NCBI GenBank assembly: GCA_024180945.1
Contig: JAKSGN010000002.1
Span: 3,658,001 to 3,722,000 of the forward strand
DNA length: 64,000 nucleotides
Reading direction: 5' to 3'
Source: Macrophomina tecta
Lineage: Eukaryota; Ascomycota; Dothideomycetes; Botryosphaeriales; Botryosphaeriaceae
Both the position numbers and the translations under genes were made by a program. Within the stretch, counting starts at the first letter, position 1, and every line of letters starts with the position of its first letter. The notes beneath the pieces were generated by a model. It did no database searches, was not told the origin of the DNA, and saw nothing but the letters and a program-made list of their open reading frames with translations. Positions 38,634 through 51,229 of the stretch are shown piece after piece.

Positions 38634-40062
38634 GGCGACTGACGCTGCAGGAATGCCGCACGGTATTTTACACGGGATTAGCATCATCACATTTTGCGGC
38701 GCCGGGCGGCGTCACGGTAGAACACCACTTGAGTCGTCGTTGAGCGCGTTTTCACCGCACACGTCTTTGAACAGTTCCTCAAAGACATGCGAGCCCGCGG
38801 TTTTCAGGCATAACAAGCCCGCTGAGCCTTCTGCGCGCCCTTTGGCACCAATAAACGAGGAGCACGCTGTACATGGGCCAGCACATGGAGAGCCCGCGGC
38901 CGCGCCTGCTGCAATTCGCGGTTTCTTCCTTGTCTAGAGGGGCCTGCCACATGCCCGGTTCTGCCAAAGTCTTCCGTGCTTAGCTAACTTTCGTTGTTGC
39001 ATAACAGGACGGACCCCTTCACGTGCCCTTGGGCCCTTGGAGCGCGCATGTAAAAGCCCCCCTCCCCCCCACCACCACCACCACCAAAAACTCTCCAAAA
39101 AAATTCGAGACGACTATGACGGAGCGCAACATCACCCCCGCCCTGTAGATGAGGGCTTGACTTATGCCGCGGATGTCAGCGCAGACGATCCCAATTTGGT
39201 CGATTTAGCCTCCCCTTTCCTTGAGGCCAAATTCATCAAAGTTTAGTCATCATATACGGTTCTTTGCACTCCAAAAGAATATTTCGGGTTAGATTTCTGC
39301 GTATATTTACCGGTCCTTCTTCTTCTGCACCAGTTTTGTAACTAGGACGAATTTGAACTCGACATCAACCACGCCCCTGAAAGGGGCAACACACCTGATA
39401 AGCCTTAATGAGTAGTACTGCATCCACCAGGTGAGAGGGAGGAAAGGGGAGAGTTGCTGGATGACATGATGTGCTGCTTGGCCGGGGTAAAGGGAGACAC
39501 TCTGCTGGAAGCGGTTTTCTTGCTCAAATTTACGGATGGCTATCTGGAAAAGATTATTGCAGTGGAGAAGGTGACTTATGAAGAAATGTGGAGTTTCTGT
39601 GAGTGAGCAAATCAGCATTGGTCGAGACTTGTTCGGGCAGCCATAGTTAGAAGCATTTCTGTCTCTAGTGGACCATAGGCGTTGCGCAGGTAAACCAAAA
39701 TCTTGGTCGGTGTTTCAATAAGCTTTCTTCAGGAAGCTCTTGTTTGCTGTTTATGCATGGGACTTTTGAGCATGCCCTGTGCGGACTCAAAGCAGTGCTT
39801 CATTGACGAACGGACGCACAACTCAGTGAAAGTACATCAGTAATGTGGGATACATCGGACGGATCGAAGTCTGCTTCCCACAGGTATTCCAGTCGCCCTA
39901 TTAGCAAGATTAGTCGTCGTAAATAGGACGCAGACGCTCACGCTCGACGACCCGACGCCAACTAACTGCAGCACCCGCAATACCTGCTGCTACACCCCCA
40001 GCCGAACACCATTGACAGTCCGCACACAGATAAATAATCGCAAATCTACAAAGCTGCACACC
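38634..40062. other. intergenic, no gene supported
   Basis: A C-rich/CAC-rich patch lies near 39058-39087. A 103-codon minus-strand frame at 39307-39618 shows no motif. The last 150 bases lead into the 40063 start. Confidence 0.4.
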
Positions 40063-40560
40063 ATGGGCGTTGAAAACACAGGCGAGTACAGCGTACTTGC
40101 CCACGACCTCGCTGTTACTCTGCCCAAGTTGTACCACCTCGACGTTGCTCTGAAGGGCGAGCGCGCGATACTTGGCCACTGCAACCCGGCGCTATTTGAG
40201 GAAATTGAGGAGCTATTCGAGGTCATAGCCTGCATGGGTGCGGCCGTCCCTCGACTTCATTCCCCTGAATATATGATGACCCATCCTCACCATGCAGAGT
40301 TCGACACCGTCTTCGGCCATCTCTTCCAGAAGGGCGTCCACTTCCTGCTCGAGTACCGTCGGTGCAAGTTCCCAGCCTAAGGATGGAGCGTCGAGCTCAA
40401 GGTATTCGAGCCGGCCGAGACGGTGCCGCCGTACGTGTTGGAGGAGCTGGGCGAGTTGAAGATCGGTCGCGGCTTGACGAAGTTGCAGGCCATGATCAAG
40501 CTGAGGTTCAAGTTGCTAGGTGACCCACTGATTAAGCTGGCTGAGAAGGATCTGGAGTGA
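40063..40560 (+). pseudogene. small unrecognised gene with in-frame TAA
   Basis: From ATG 40063 (context CACACCATGG) the frame reads MGVENTGEYSVLAHDLAVTL and on to EYRRCKFPA, where TAA at 40378-40380 interrupts it. The same frame then stays open and equally protein-like for 59 more codons (GWSVELKVFEPAETVPPYVL, KLQAMIKLRFKLLGDPLIKL) to TGA at 40560. The intact length would be 165 residues. A CAA-to-TAA change would explain the break. Sequencing error, readthrough or a genuinely short protein are the alternatives. Family not recognised. Confidence 0.5.
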
Positions 40561-42596
40561 GAGGGAGAAGACCACTGAGCGGGAAGAACGAAGCCCCGGA
40601 GCGGCTCCGGCCGTGATTGGATGGCTTAGTCAACGCTGCAAAATCCACTTCCCTGTTGCATGATTATGAGCTAGGAGTCCATCGGTTCGCAGGGGAAGAA
40701 TGAGCTGGCTAAGCTCTTGTTGATTTGTTTGCAATCACACGGATTTTCAGTTCTTTGACTGTCAATGATGGTAATTCTTGTGTCCGTTTCATCCGTGTTG
40801 ATTGACGCATGTCTATATGCTTCCGTTCGGTTGTGTCTTAGATGCCGCCAATGGCGATGCATGGAAAGTCAACTATGCGCGTGCCCAGTACTCGGACTAA
40901 GATTTGGCCTTGGCTATTGTACTGGCCGCCTAAGAGCCCACCTCATCTCGTGTTATCGGAGTACACTTTGGATGGCGAACTCATTGATAATCAGTTCTTG
41001 GGCTCATGTTAGATGGACACATAGGATACAAGCTGCCATCACCCCAACGATCCAGGGAGACGACAGCCTCGTCTAATCCGTGCGCGGATGATTTTGTCAC
41101 GCCAGTCGAGTCCGGTTATTGAATTTATACTTCCGGGCATATCCTTCTCTGAAGGGCACTAATACAAGCTCAGAAAGCGGTGTTGTGCACGATGTTGGGA
41201 TGCCGCTTGCGCCGCCTCCTACCTCAGCCACCCATATGCCAGATTGTAGGAAGCCCTGAAAAGCTCAGGAACAGAATGAATTTCGCAAATGGGAATATTT
41301 CTCCAGATCTGAAAATTCTTCCATCGAGCGGCACCTGCGTTTCTGCCAATCATCCACCATCCCCACATGGAGAACCTGGGATGCCGTTAACACGAAAGGC
41401 AGAATACAGCTTTCGGCGTAGCAAACAACCGTGGTAAACCAAAAATTGCTAAGCTTATGGTTTTCCTTTTCGCGTGCCAGCATCCTGTAATTGAACCGCA
41501 GCCGCAATGCTTCTTAGGGGTAGCGCGGACCGCCTGCTCGACAAAAACCTCGACTGGGTGGTTGCTTATGCTGAAGCAGCATATCCAAACCGTCCCTCTT
41601 TCCGCATTACTAGATTATATCTCTAGACTTCGGACGTTTTCTCGAATTAGAATGGATCATTCCAGGACTTAAATCATACTTATAGACCCGTCCACTCGGC
41701 TGTGCAAAGTGACAGCTGCCAGAGGCATCTTGGCGGTTCTGTTGTATCACGATAGTCCAAGTTACCCAAAGATAATCTGACCACGCCTTTTGAACAAACA
41801 CCTTCGTTCCTTATCCAAAGATGCCTCCTTCTTTTCTTGGCTCTCTCGTAACCTGTTATGGGACGCGATTGCTTCACAGCAGTTGCATACTAACCGGTAA
41901 GGCTCATAGGGAAGGCATCAGCGCAAGTGCCAGAGTTTTTGCTCGAATACCTAGGTCGAAAACCGTACCCGTGCATAAGTCAGGACGCGGCGCCAAAACA
42001 CGACGTTTTTGACGAGCATTCTCGTCACTTTAGACTCTTATTTTTCAACAACGAGTCATTCAAAGGAAATAAGAGTTGATTCTATAGAAGGAATAGCTAC
42101 TGGCGTGTTTAGAAGCCACCAGCTTGAATTAAACCTTAAAGCCGCTTTGGTATACTTTTACTTGCCAAATACCAACTTTACTATACAAGGAAGCCAGTCA
42201 TGCGAGAAAGGAACTAACTGCACCCCATCGCAGCTACAACCTCGCCGATCCGAATGAGTTTTAGGCCGGACTTGGGCGATCTGTTGCGTTGAATACCGCG
42301 GGATCTTGCACACATGCGACGAGAAATGCTGGACCGCTTCAATACCAGGCATGTAGGCCAACGAGACTTCTAGCTAGATAGTGGCAACTTGAGATTTGTT
42401 ACGATGCGAAACCGTTCTTCTGTACCCCGCCTCTCCATATCCACATGGAGAGGCTTTTATGTACTTCATTTTGCTCTGCAGTGATCATCTTGTGAACATG
42501 CAAGGGCAACACTTCTGCGACGACTCTATGTGCTTTTATCTATCACCTACAGCCGTCTTCCACCTTTGATACACAGCTTCCTTGGTACCCATCATT
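40561..42596. other. intergenic, AT-richer, no gene seen
   Basis: 2 kb with only short frames on both strands and no motif. It ends in the 3' region of the glucosidase I gene. Confidence 0.5.
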
Positions 42597-45338
42597 TCAA
42601 AGCTCATCATGCCCTTTCTCGTCACCCTTGTCCGCGACCAAATCCTTCACATCCGGGAACGCCATAATCTTCACGACCAAGCTTGTCCACCCCGTGAAAT
42701 GCTGTGTACGCTGGCCGCTGCCGGTATCCGGGTTGTACTGCTCCCACGCGAAGCCGGTCTCCTTCCAGCTCTCATAGACAGTCTCGACGAGGTTCTTGCG
42801 AAGCTGGCCGTAAAGCTTCTTCGCGCGGGCAGCATTCGGTGAGCCCGACTGGGCAGTTTCCTGTGAAACAATTCATATCAGCATCGCGTCTCAAGGGACA
42901 AGATATATCAGGGAAATGTTACACACCAACAACCGCACAACGACCAAATAGTTGATCGGCATCCACACGGGGCTGCGCCAATAGTTCTCATCCGTGCCGT
43001 ATAGCTCGTCCTTCTTACTCAGACTCCTGATACCATGTGGGCTCCAGATCTCTTCCTCATTGGCCAGCAAGTCCAGGACATGTGCAACTTTCTTGTCATC
43101 TTCGACCAATCCGAGCAACCACGGCATGAGGCTGACGTAGCCCTTGTGGCACACCAACGCGTGCTCCTCATAGTCGTCGATGGTGGCATCGCAGTGGATC
43201 TTTTCTTCGGCGCTCCAGTGAAGGTCGTCAATGTTGCGGATAATGGCGGTTTCGTACTTGGTGAACTCGGCCACGTCATCTTCCTCGCCGAGGAATGTCG
43301 CGATGTTCTTGATGTTGCGCGTCATCATTCCGACCCATGAGATTAGATCAACGTGGAGCTCGCCAGGGTGCGGCGGTTGAGCGCGGGGGTAGTCGTCCAT
43401 GCCGGAAGTTAGAATATGTCGGGGTGTGCGGCCACGCCAGCGATATGCCTCCTTCGAACTGAAAGCTTCGCGGTCGTACGACTTGATATCGCCGGCTTGT
43501 GTGCGGCGGAACCAGAAGTAGTGGCGCTTGACGAGGGGGTAAAGGTCGCGGAGGTATTGGACCGCGGCCTCGTGGTTCTGGAGATACATGGTGTATTTCT
43601 GGCCTGAAACAATCGGCTGCTGAGAGCCATCACTTTTCTGTGCCTGAGCTTGAAGTTTCGCAATGAACTCTGAGAGAATAAAGAAAAGAGTGGGCGGGTT
43701 GGCGTAGTGCGGGTACTGGACTTGGAATTCCGGTGGAACCTTGCTACGGGCCTCAGCGCCAAGGATTTGCTCACGGGCAATCCAACCATCCTCGTCCGTG
43801 AGGCTGAACCAGCTCCGGATGATGTCAAGAGTTAGGTCAACATCCCAGTCAACGATGGGGATCAAGTGGAAACCTTCGTCCCACAGGAAGCCTCTGGGGA
43901 AGAACGGCCTGGACGGGATGGCAGTAAATAGCTCGTAGGGACCCTCCAGTTCGGCCTGGTTGCGGGAACGAGCCTCCTCGGCCTCCTCCCAAAAGCCCTC
44001 GTTATCCTCCTCATACTCAGGCGCGTACGAACGATCAACGCGAGCATCACCGTAGAAGTAACCGATGCCACCTGCGAGGTTAGAAAAGAGAGACTTGGAG
44101 AATGCCTCATACTTCTCGCTGTTGAAAGGCGCCTGGGGGCTCATGAGCTCGTTGTAGCGCTTTGAGAAAGCGGACGTAGCAGCCTCAAGTTCCTGGGTCA
44201 AATCTTCGGCTGCGAGACGGTCAGCTTCATTCATCGGTCTGCAGTTCTGGTGTCTTACAAGTCACAGGCTTCGGCGCGGAAGCGGAGGAGAAAAGAACAT
44301 CAAACTGTTCGCCGTCAGCACCTCGGACCTCCCCTAATAGAGCGGATACGAACTTCGAACGGACCCTCAAACACCTTCTGGACAAAGTGGATATTGCCCA
44401 TACCCGGTTTATGATCAATGGTGTAGGTCTGCTCCGGCGGAGGCATTTTGTCTTGTCCGAACTGCGCGACGTACGCCTCGACAGTCTGCTTAATATGGGC
44501 GAAAAGCACCGGCTTAACCTGCCAGAGCGCCTGGTCGGGCAGCTGAGCGCTCATGACAAGCGTCCTGTCCAGCGGCTTCTCGGTCCATGCCTCGTGGCGG
44601 TCTTCCGGATGCTCGCCTATACCCTTGGTGACTTTCAAAGTATATGCGCCCAGACCCTGGCTCTGACCCTGAATCTCGACGTCGCCCTCCCTGCCGAGAC
44701 CCTCCTCATCGCCAGCCTCCTGCGGAACCTCCAAGCTTCCCAGTCCCTCCAGCGAGGTGTAGAAGACAACTGTACTCTTCAGATTCTCGGGCGCATCGGC
44801 GCGCGGCGTGCCCTTGACACGCAGGCCCCAGCTACCGCCATGTTCACCGCCGGGAACTTTGACGAATTCAGTGGTGATGTCGATCTGGTTGCCGGCGTCG
44901 TGGATAGTCTGCTTGCCGCCGGTACGCGGGTCATACTCGTCCCAACCGTAGCCAGCCATGCCTTCGTGTTGCTCGCATGTATGGCGGAAGCCTTTGGGTT
45001 CTGAATTAGTGCCCTGCCTTCACACCGCGAAGCCCATTCTGGAAGTACGCACTGTCCTGTACTGTCCTGTAGTCCTCTACTCGACTCCACAGTAGGCCCG
45101 CGGCGAGACTTTTAGGGATACGAGGACGAACGCCGAAGTACAGATTCGACTTATATGGTCCCCATAGCAAACTTTCGTTAGAAGCGCGTTCAATCTGCTG
45201 GACGGCCTCGCTTCGTTCGGCCTGAGCTCCGCTGGCGAACAGTAGGACGGCGGCGACAAGAAGAGAGGTCGCAATGCCGAAAATCGATGAGCGATTGGAT
45301 TGGCGATCCGCCAGAGATGGCGGTTTGAAAGGTGGCAT
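42597..45338 (-). CDS. CWH41: ER mannosyl-oligosaccharide glucosidase (glucosidase I, GH63)
   Basis: Five exons, 45053-45338, 44354-45000, 44259-44304, 42927-44209 and 42597-42860 (introns 52, 49, 49 and 66 bp), give 841 residues in frame. Glucosidase I removes the outermost glucose from the Glc3Man9GlcNAc2 glycan just after transfer to proteins in the ER. It is a type II membrane protein: short cytosolic N-terminus, anchor FGIATSLLVAAVLLFASGA, lumenal catalytic part. Family signatures include HTCEQHEGMAGYGWDEYDP, GPFEFDVLFSSASAPKPVT, GGIGYFYGD, RPFFPRGFLWDEGFHLIPI, RTPRHILTSGMDDYPRAQPP, NYWRSPVWMPINYL and the terminal WEQYNPDTGSGQRTQHFTGW. The third exon is only 46 nt. The reading frame that begins with Met at 44234 is an artefact of unspliced intron sequence. 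Confidence 0.95.
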
Positions 45339-45743
45339 GGCGGGCGGAGTTCAATTGGTGAGCTCCTTAGGTAAGAGTTGTGTTTTCGAGGTTCGAGGAA
45401 GCTTGCGCGGCGGGACGCGAAGTGGGAGACGTGGCTGGTGGCTCCCGACGTCAAAGCTTCCAGCGCCATGCTGGACTTCCGCACACCGCAATGACCCGGC
45501 GATCGTGCAGCACTAGATCCGATGCCGTCACCACCCGTGCTCAACTGCGCGGTGGTAGAAAGAGCAGCCACCCAAGAAAGATCGAAAACTCATCTAAGGT
45601 CCTAGCCATCAGTCAAGGTGGCTCGAGGTTGTTGAGTGATATTACTGATTGGTATCAATTCCGTCCAACTACTAGACCTCCGTAGTCTGCAGTAAACCTC
45701 CACTTTTGCGATGTCCTGCCATTCACGACTTGCATCCAAGCAT

Positions 45744-45757
45744 CCTAACCCTAACCC
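45744..45757. repeat. short telomere-like CCCTAA run
   Basis: CCTAACCCTAACCC, just over two units of the fungal telomere repeat, between the glucosidase I start and the SNRNP27-type stop. Too short to be a telomere scar; it may be a telo-box-like promoter element. Confidence 0.7.
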
Positions 45758-45905
45758 GCAGTAGAAAACAAACTCTTTGAAGTGCACCAACGCCAATGCT
45801 ATGCCATGGTCCTGCAGCATGCCCTGCCGTCATTCTGGGCATGTTCCATCCTGTCTCTCTGCGGTATGAATCCAACATGTGGCTCTGTACAGCATCACCG
45901 CATTC

Positions 45906-46648
45906 CTACCTCGAAGGACTCAGCGGCCTGTTGAAACCGCCGGTGCGGTTCATGTACTGCCTGTATTCCGTCTTCTTCTCCTTCCTGACCGCATAATTTC
46001 GGTCATTGCCCGGCACCTTAGTATTAGAGGTGCTGCTGAAGCTCGAAAAGCCCATCAACCGCTCCAGCTCCCTCGTCTCCTCGTCTCCGTCCGCCTTGTC
46101 ATCCACATCCATCGCGTTCTGGCCATCCGCAGCCACGCCATTCGCCCTGGCCTGCACCCGACGCGTCCACTCTCGCGAGCTCGGCTGTGTGCGTCCCGCC
46201 GTCGGATTCTGCTTCTCCGCCTGCTTCTTTCCTGCCGCACCTCCACTCTGTACGCCATTCGTGGCCGGAGCGGTGCCTCTCGGTCCGCGCGGCGGAGACC
46301 GTCGCCTCGTATTGTCTCTTGCATCGCTAGGCCTCGGGCTTCTCGATCTCGACCGCCCATCTACAAGAGACCCTTAGATCAGTATCCCAGCATCACACGC
46401 CGCGCAACGGGAAAGGGGAACTCCGAGAACGTACCTCTCCTTCTGCCACCGCCTCTCTCCCTACTCGCGCTCCGGTCCCGCCGACGTCTGTCTCCACCGC
46501 GGGGTGACCTGGATCTGTTGTCACGACGTGCGCTACCGCCGGGGCCTCCGCGGCGTGAGGGTTTGCTGCTGCTGCGGTCGTCGTCGTCCCACATCTGCGC
46601 GGAGTCGGGGCGGCGGGAGCGCCTGCTGGGCGGGGCAGGTTCGGCCAT
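45906..46648 (-). CDS. SNRNP27: U4/U6.U5 tri-snRNP 27 kDa-type protein
   Basis: Exons 46435-46648 and 45906-46360 (intron 74 bp, GTACGT...TTGTAG) encode 222 residues. The N-terminal two thirds are an RS-like domain (SRRSRRPDSAQMWDDDDRSS, SRSPRGGDRRRRDRSASRER). The C-terminal 50 residues hold the conserved SNRNP27 block: ERLMGFSSFSSTSNTKVPGN, then YAVRKEKKTEYRQYMNRTGG and FNRPLSPSR. In other eukaryotes this end contacts the spliceosome active core and affects 5' splice-site choice. Nuclear. The motif GFxxFxxTxxxxVxGN...YRQYMNRxGGFNRPL is diagnostic, so the assignment is firm. Confidence 0.92.
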
Positions 46649-47100
46649 GGCTTCGGTGGTCGCCGGGGTCAACTTTGGCAGATTGTTTTGAAGACGCGCG
46701 TTGCGCTCAAGGTCAGGTTCGTGCCGCGCACGCGATGGCCGGGTGAAGGAAAGGAAGTTTATGGACGAAGACGCCGCGGAGGTTGGCAATGAGTTCGGAC
46801 GGATGATCGGCGGTACAGGTTTGAGGAGCTGTCGCGCGCAGCTGGAATGAGAGGGCCTGGCTATGGCGGCGAGGTTTTCTCGTGGTTGACTGGCGGCCTC
46901 GACTTCGTGCGGGCAGGAACAACGACGCAGCTTCAAGAAACCTAGACGCACAGACCACCGCGAAGCACATCCCGCACAGTTTCTCATGCCTTAGGCAGAA
47001 ATCGACCGCCGCCGCCATTTACATCTGCGAATCAATCGATTTGTGATACTCAGCTGGTCTTGAGTGAAGATGGAAGGCCCTATGGAATTCTCCTACAACC

Positions 47101-48255
47101 TCATATCTCGTCCTCTTCCTCATCAAAGTCATCCTCCACTCCCATATCGTATAGAATCCTTCCACCCTCACCTGGTCCGCCGCCATCGTTTTGCGCGTCA
47201 AAGTACGGCAACACGACACCCTCTCTATCCCTCCTCTGCTTCTCCGTCAACCCCAAATCAAAGGTCGTGTCTACACCTTCCTCCGGTCCATTCATCTCCT
47301 CCGGCCCGCGCTTGTACAGCGGATGATCTTCCAACAAGATCGCCGTCTCCTTTGTCTTCCCTATGGCCGCACCATTCAGAGGCGGTGTAGCCGGTAGGAA
47401 GAACCATTCCCTCACCCCTCTCCCGCTCTTCCTCCGATACTCCATCTCAAGCACTGTGCCTCTCACTCCTGCGTCATTCCCCCGCCCGTTGCGCCCCAGG
47501 CCTCCGACTACGCCTTCAATCTCTTCGGCAAGGCCGAATACCGGTCCGGCGAGGCTGCGATCCTGCGCCTCTTTGTGATCAATGACATGGGGTAGGGAGT
47601 GAACGGTGAGGAGAGTGGTGGAAATGTACTTGAGGAGAGTGAGGGGGTGAGGCATGTAGTGAGAATTCGTAGCAGCCGTGGTAGACTGAGGAAGCGGCAT
47701 GTCGGAGTGGTAGGTGGCAACGAGAGAGGTGGAGGGGTTGAGCAGTGAAGAGAGAAATTGAGGAAGAGTAAGCGATGTAGCAGGGTGAGAGATTAGAGGA
47801 TGAAGGGTATCCAGTATGAGAAGGGTTTCTGAACGGTTGCGTTAGTCGGAGCGCGTTGCATGGTGGAATTGAGGTTAACGTGAAACTTACTTTGCCGTCC
47901 GCTGATTTCGCCTGCGACCTTTGCTATTTCTTTCTGCAGCGCTATGGGGTTCTGCTGTGCCGCGGCGATGAAGACGTCAACGCCTTTAGGCTTCCGCAAC
48001 GTCTCCAACGAGACGAAGACAACGCGAGTTTTTGCAACCTGGAGAATGTTAATTAGCGGCAGACATGCACAGAGTCGCATTTAATTCCCTCACATTGGCC
48101 CGCCGAATGAACTCCCTCACAAGCCCTTTTCCAGACTGCTCCAGCGAATCGATAACCAACGTGAAAGGTGATGCATTTTCACGGCAACTGAGCAGCTTGG
48201 TGATGAGCAGGAGGTTATGCGCGCGTCGATGCTGGAGCTGCTTCGATGCAGACAT
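47101..48255 (-). CDS. ELP5: Elongator complex subunit 5
   Basis: Exons 48094-48255, 47891-48038 and 47101-47828 (introns 55 and 62 bp) encode 345 residues. Elp5 is part of the Elp4-5-6 RecA-like ring of Elongator, which modifies wobble uridines in tRNA. Visible features: SPFTLVIDSLEQSGKGLVRE and IRRANV in the first exon, KTRVVFVSLETLRKPKGVDV in the second, TLLILDTLHPLISHPATSL at the start of the third, and the strongly conserved acidic end GRILYDMGVEDDFDEEEDEI. The RecA-like core lacks Walker residues, as is usual for Elp5. Gene order with SNRNP27 and the ASXH gene on the same strand is not obviously functional. Confidence 0.9.
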
Positions 48256-48649
48256 GTTCTGTGTGTGTTTGTGTGTGCGTATAAGACTGTGGCCACAGAG
48301 TATTTTGTTTTCAAATCAGCAACGGCTGACGAGTACCGTTGCAGCGTTGTTCAGGGTGAAGCTCGGCGAAATTTTCTGGTGTTGAGGGGCAAGAGAACCG
48401 TCGGGTAAGTTATGACGTCGCAGGCCGCTCTGAGCGTCGTGCCAGCAGCTTCACCTCGAGCATGAACGAAATAGGTCGAAATCAGCAACCTCTGGAATTT
48501 GAATGTCTCGTGTCACTAATAAGATCTACATGGCGCCAAAAACCCCATCCGTCAAGCTGAAAGTTGTTCTCCTCCAGTCAAAGCCACTATAAACTGCTCT
48601 GCTTATGACTGCCATTCCCCGCTGGCGCTAGATGCCAATAGCCACTCCG

Positions 48650-50479
48650 TCAATTCTGATTCTCCTGCTGCCTTGCCCAGTAGATTTCCCGAATCTCCCA
48701 GAGCGATCCAATGTCCTGATTTTTGCGGAAGCACCTGATCTCCTTCCACACATTACTGTGACGCCACGTCGTGACCCGGCTATCGGCCTCGATCATCTTA
48801 TCCGCAAGCTGTGTCAAGCCGTCCAAGGGCCCCGTCTCGATGTTCTCTCCAGCAGTCGCAGAGCTGAACTTTCGCTGCCCCTTAGGGAATCGAAAAGTAA
48901 TGCGATTGTCCTTGGTGAAAGACGTAATCTAGAGAGCCAGAGTTAGCGCCAAGGTCCTGCGTCGGAGGAAATTCAGATATACTCACGGTAGCCTCCTTCT
49001 CGATCTTCACGGCGTTCTTGGTCTTTCCAAATACCTTGGAGTAAAGCCAGACATCTCCCACCTCCCAGCATCCCGCAGCAACAAGAGTCTCCAACTTCAC
49101 CTTGCTGCTCTCTCCCGCCAGAACATCATAGCTCAGCTTCTGTTTCTGGCCCCAGAATGCCTCCATTTCTTTCTCCTTCCATGCGTCAAACTCACCACAC
49201 GTCCGTCTCTCCATCGCGACAAGCCCGTCACGCTGCCACAGAGGATCGAGGCGACCTTCGCTCAGGTCTTCTTGGAACATGGCAATGTCGGCACGAAAAG
49301 CGTTATTGACTGCGAGCATCTGCTGTGGAATGTTGGGGAGCGAGGCAGTGGGATTGGTGGGGTCAGGCGCAAGCGCGGGTGCGTTAGGAAGTAGTGAGAT
49401 TACTTTCGCCTGCTGCTCTGGGCTCAAAGAAGTCCAGGCGCGTGGATCCCGGAGAATTGACTGTGCCTCGTCAGAAAGTTGCCTGGTTGTTGTAAAAGCA
49501 TACTTACCATGATGTCGGCCTTGACGAGCTTCGACTTGGGATCCTGGAGAAGGTGGTCAGGCGCCCAGATACGGCTAAGTCCAGCCCGCTTAGACCGAGA
49601 ACAGACAGACGGCATGCTGGCTTCAGATGAGGCTGGGAGTGTAGGGTCGAATTCGGCGTCACTGTCTTCTTCTGCGTAGGTTCTGGAGTTGCGCGTCGCT
49701 CGTCGGCCAGATCGACGTGGCTCGTTTGTGGAAGGTGCGCTTTCGGCCGTTGCGTCACCAGCCGAACCTTGATTGTCAGCTTGGCCCGTTGAGGGCAAAT
49801 CCGTCTGCTCTGGCGCTGCATCGGTTATGGCGATCTTCACAGATTTAGGTGTGGCCTGGGATTTCTTTGTAGCTTTTGCCGGCCGACCTTTGCGTCGGGA
49901 CTGGACGCCCCGTTTCCGCGATTTGCTTGAAGGAGCTTGCATAGCCTCGTCGGCATCCGCATCAGGAGCTTGAGCGACATCAGCCATGACGATATCGGTG
50001 TCTGCCTGGTGAGTCCGCGCGTCATCTTGGAAGTTGACGCCGCTTCCACCTCTGACCTCTTTGCACTTCCCAGAATTTTCGGGCTCTTCGGAGTTGACTT
50101 GGGATGATTCAGATGATACAGCGGCCCGGTCAACCCCCGACACACCTCTCTCGTTGGATTTCGGCAATGCGACGTCTTTCGGGGTGCCCAGGCTGCCTTG
50201 CTCATCAACCTGCATCTCATCGCCATTGGTGTCATTCGGAACGGTGTCTTTATCCTCCATATCCACAGGGGAACCCAGAATGGCCTCATGCAAGTCTCCC
50301 ACGTTCTTGCTGTCTCCATGCATGCTCGTTGTCCTAGATGGCTCGGAGTTCTTCCTTGATGCTTCGAGCGCAGAGGCCATTTCGACGTTTAAGACCCTGT
50401 TGCCGTCCACATCATGACCATGATCAGGCGTAGCCTGAGCAGAGTCATGGCTTTCTTCCGGTTCTTGCGAAATATCCAT
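48650..50479 (-). CDS. ASXH (Asx-homology) domain protein
   Basis: Exons 49508-50479, 48987-49460 and 48650-48928 (introns 47 and 58 bp) encode 574 residues. The first 270 residues are acidic and disordered, with AT-hook-like basic patches (KSRKRGVQSRRKGRPAKATK, RRSGRRATRNSR). Around the first splice site an ASXH/DEUBAD-like domain appears: LLQDPKSKLVKADIM, SILRDPRAWTSLSPEQQAKV, ISLLPNAPA, then a long helical region ending WREVGD-like (CWEVGDVWLYSKVFGKTK). The C-terminal exon is basic and tryptophan-containing (WRHSNVWKEIRCFRKNQD). In animals ASXH proteins activate a histone H2A deubiquitinase; the fungal protein is probably nuclear and chromatin-linked, but a partner is not shown. Confidence 0.8.
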
Positions 50480-51229
50480 GGTGCTTGTATCAGGAAATGC
50501 GGTGGGACGGGATAGTCAAGATGGTCAGGTCACGTGCGCAACTCCGCGGAAACAATTTCCAGACTTTGCAGTAGAGAAATTTCTTTAGGACAAGTCTCCT
50601 CGATATTGAAGACTTGAACGATACTGAGGTGTGAGAGCGCTGCCGTCCGATAAGGCTATCGAGAGAACTTCCGTACCACTGGAGCTATTCTGGGTGGCCG
50701 CGGCCTTCGGGGTCCAGTGTCCAGATGGCCAGGGGCAGAGGACAGCGATGTCTCCGTTGGCGATCAAGCGAGCATAGCAGAATCAAGTCCTTATATGCGG
50801 GGTTGGCTTCTTGGTGTGTATATGCAGTTCCTGCAGATCGGCGGGCTGCGACGCGGCGAGGTGAAAGGCGCGCCAAGAAGCTCAATGCGCGACGCGCTGT
50901 GGGCTCTCCATCTGAGGCAGAGGCCTGCGCAACTTCACAGTGCCGTTAACACGTGGTCGGGCAGGATGGAATTGAAGCGATTCGGGCGCAACAGTGGTAG
51001 GATGAGCGATGGGGGAGCAGGCAGCCGCAATATGTGGTTCCTGGTTCGCTGTGACGTTGTGGCAGGGAAGACGATCCGAGCTTCACCACCGACGCCGCCC
51101 CAGCTGCTCTCCCCACAGCCCTTCGACTTTCAACCGCCAGAACTCTACCGCCCTCCCCACAACGAAACGCCCTGTCGCGCTTCTACACTGCGCTGTTGAT
51201 GCGCCCGGCAAGAACAACCCAGCATCACC
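50480..51229. promoter_or_regulatory. divergent intergenic region ASXH / SEC22
   Basis: 750 bp between two divergent starts, containing both promoters. No TATA box is clear. The last 150 bases are CT/CA-rich leader before the SEC22 ATG. Confidence 0.5.

Noticed and set aside
42891..44234. Start of glucosidase I at the Met near 44234
   Set aside because: That methionine lies in intron 44210-44258; splicing joins PKPVT to SEDLTQ and the whole five-exon model is in phase.
45744..45757. Interstitial telomere or chromosome-fusion scar
   Set aside because: Only about two repeat units; far too short.
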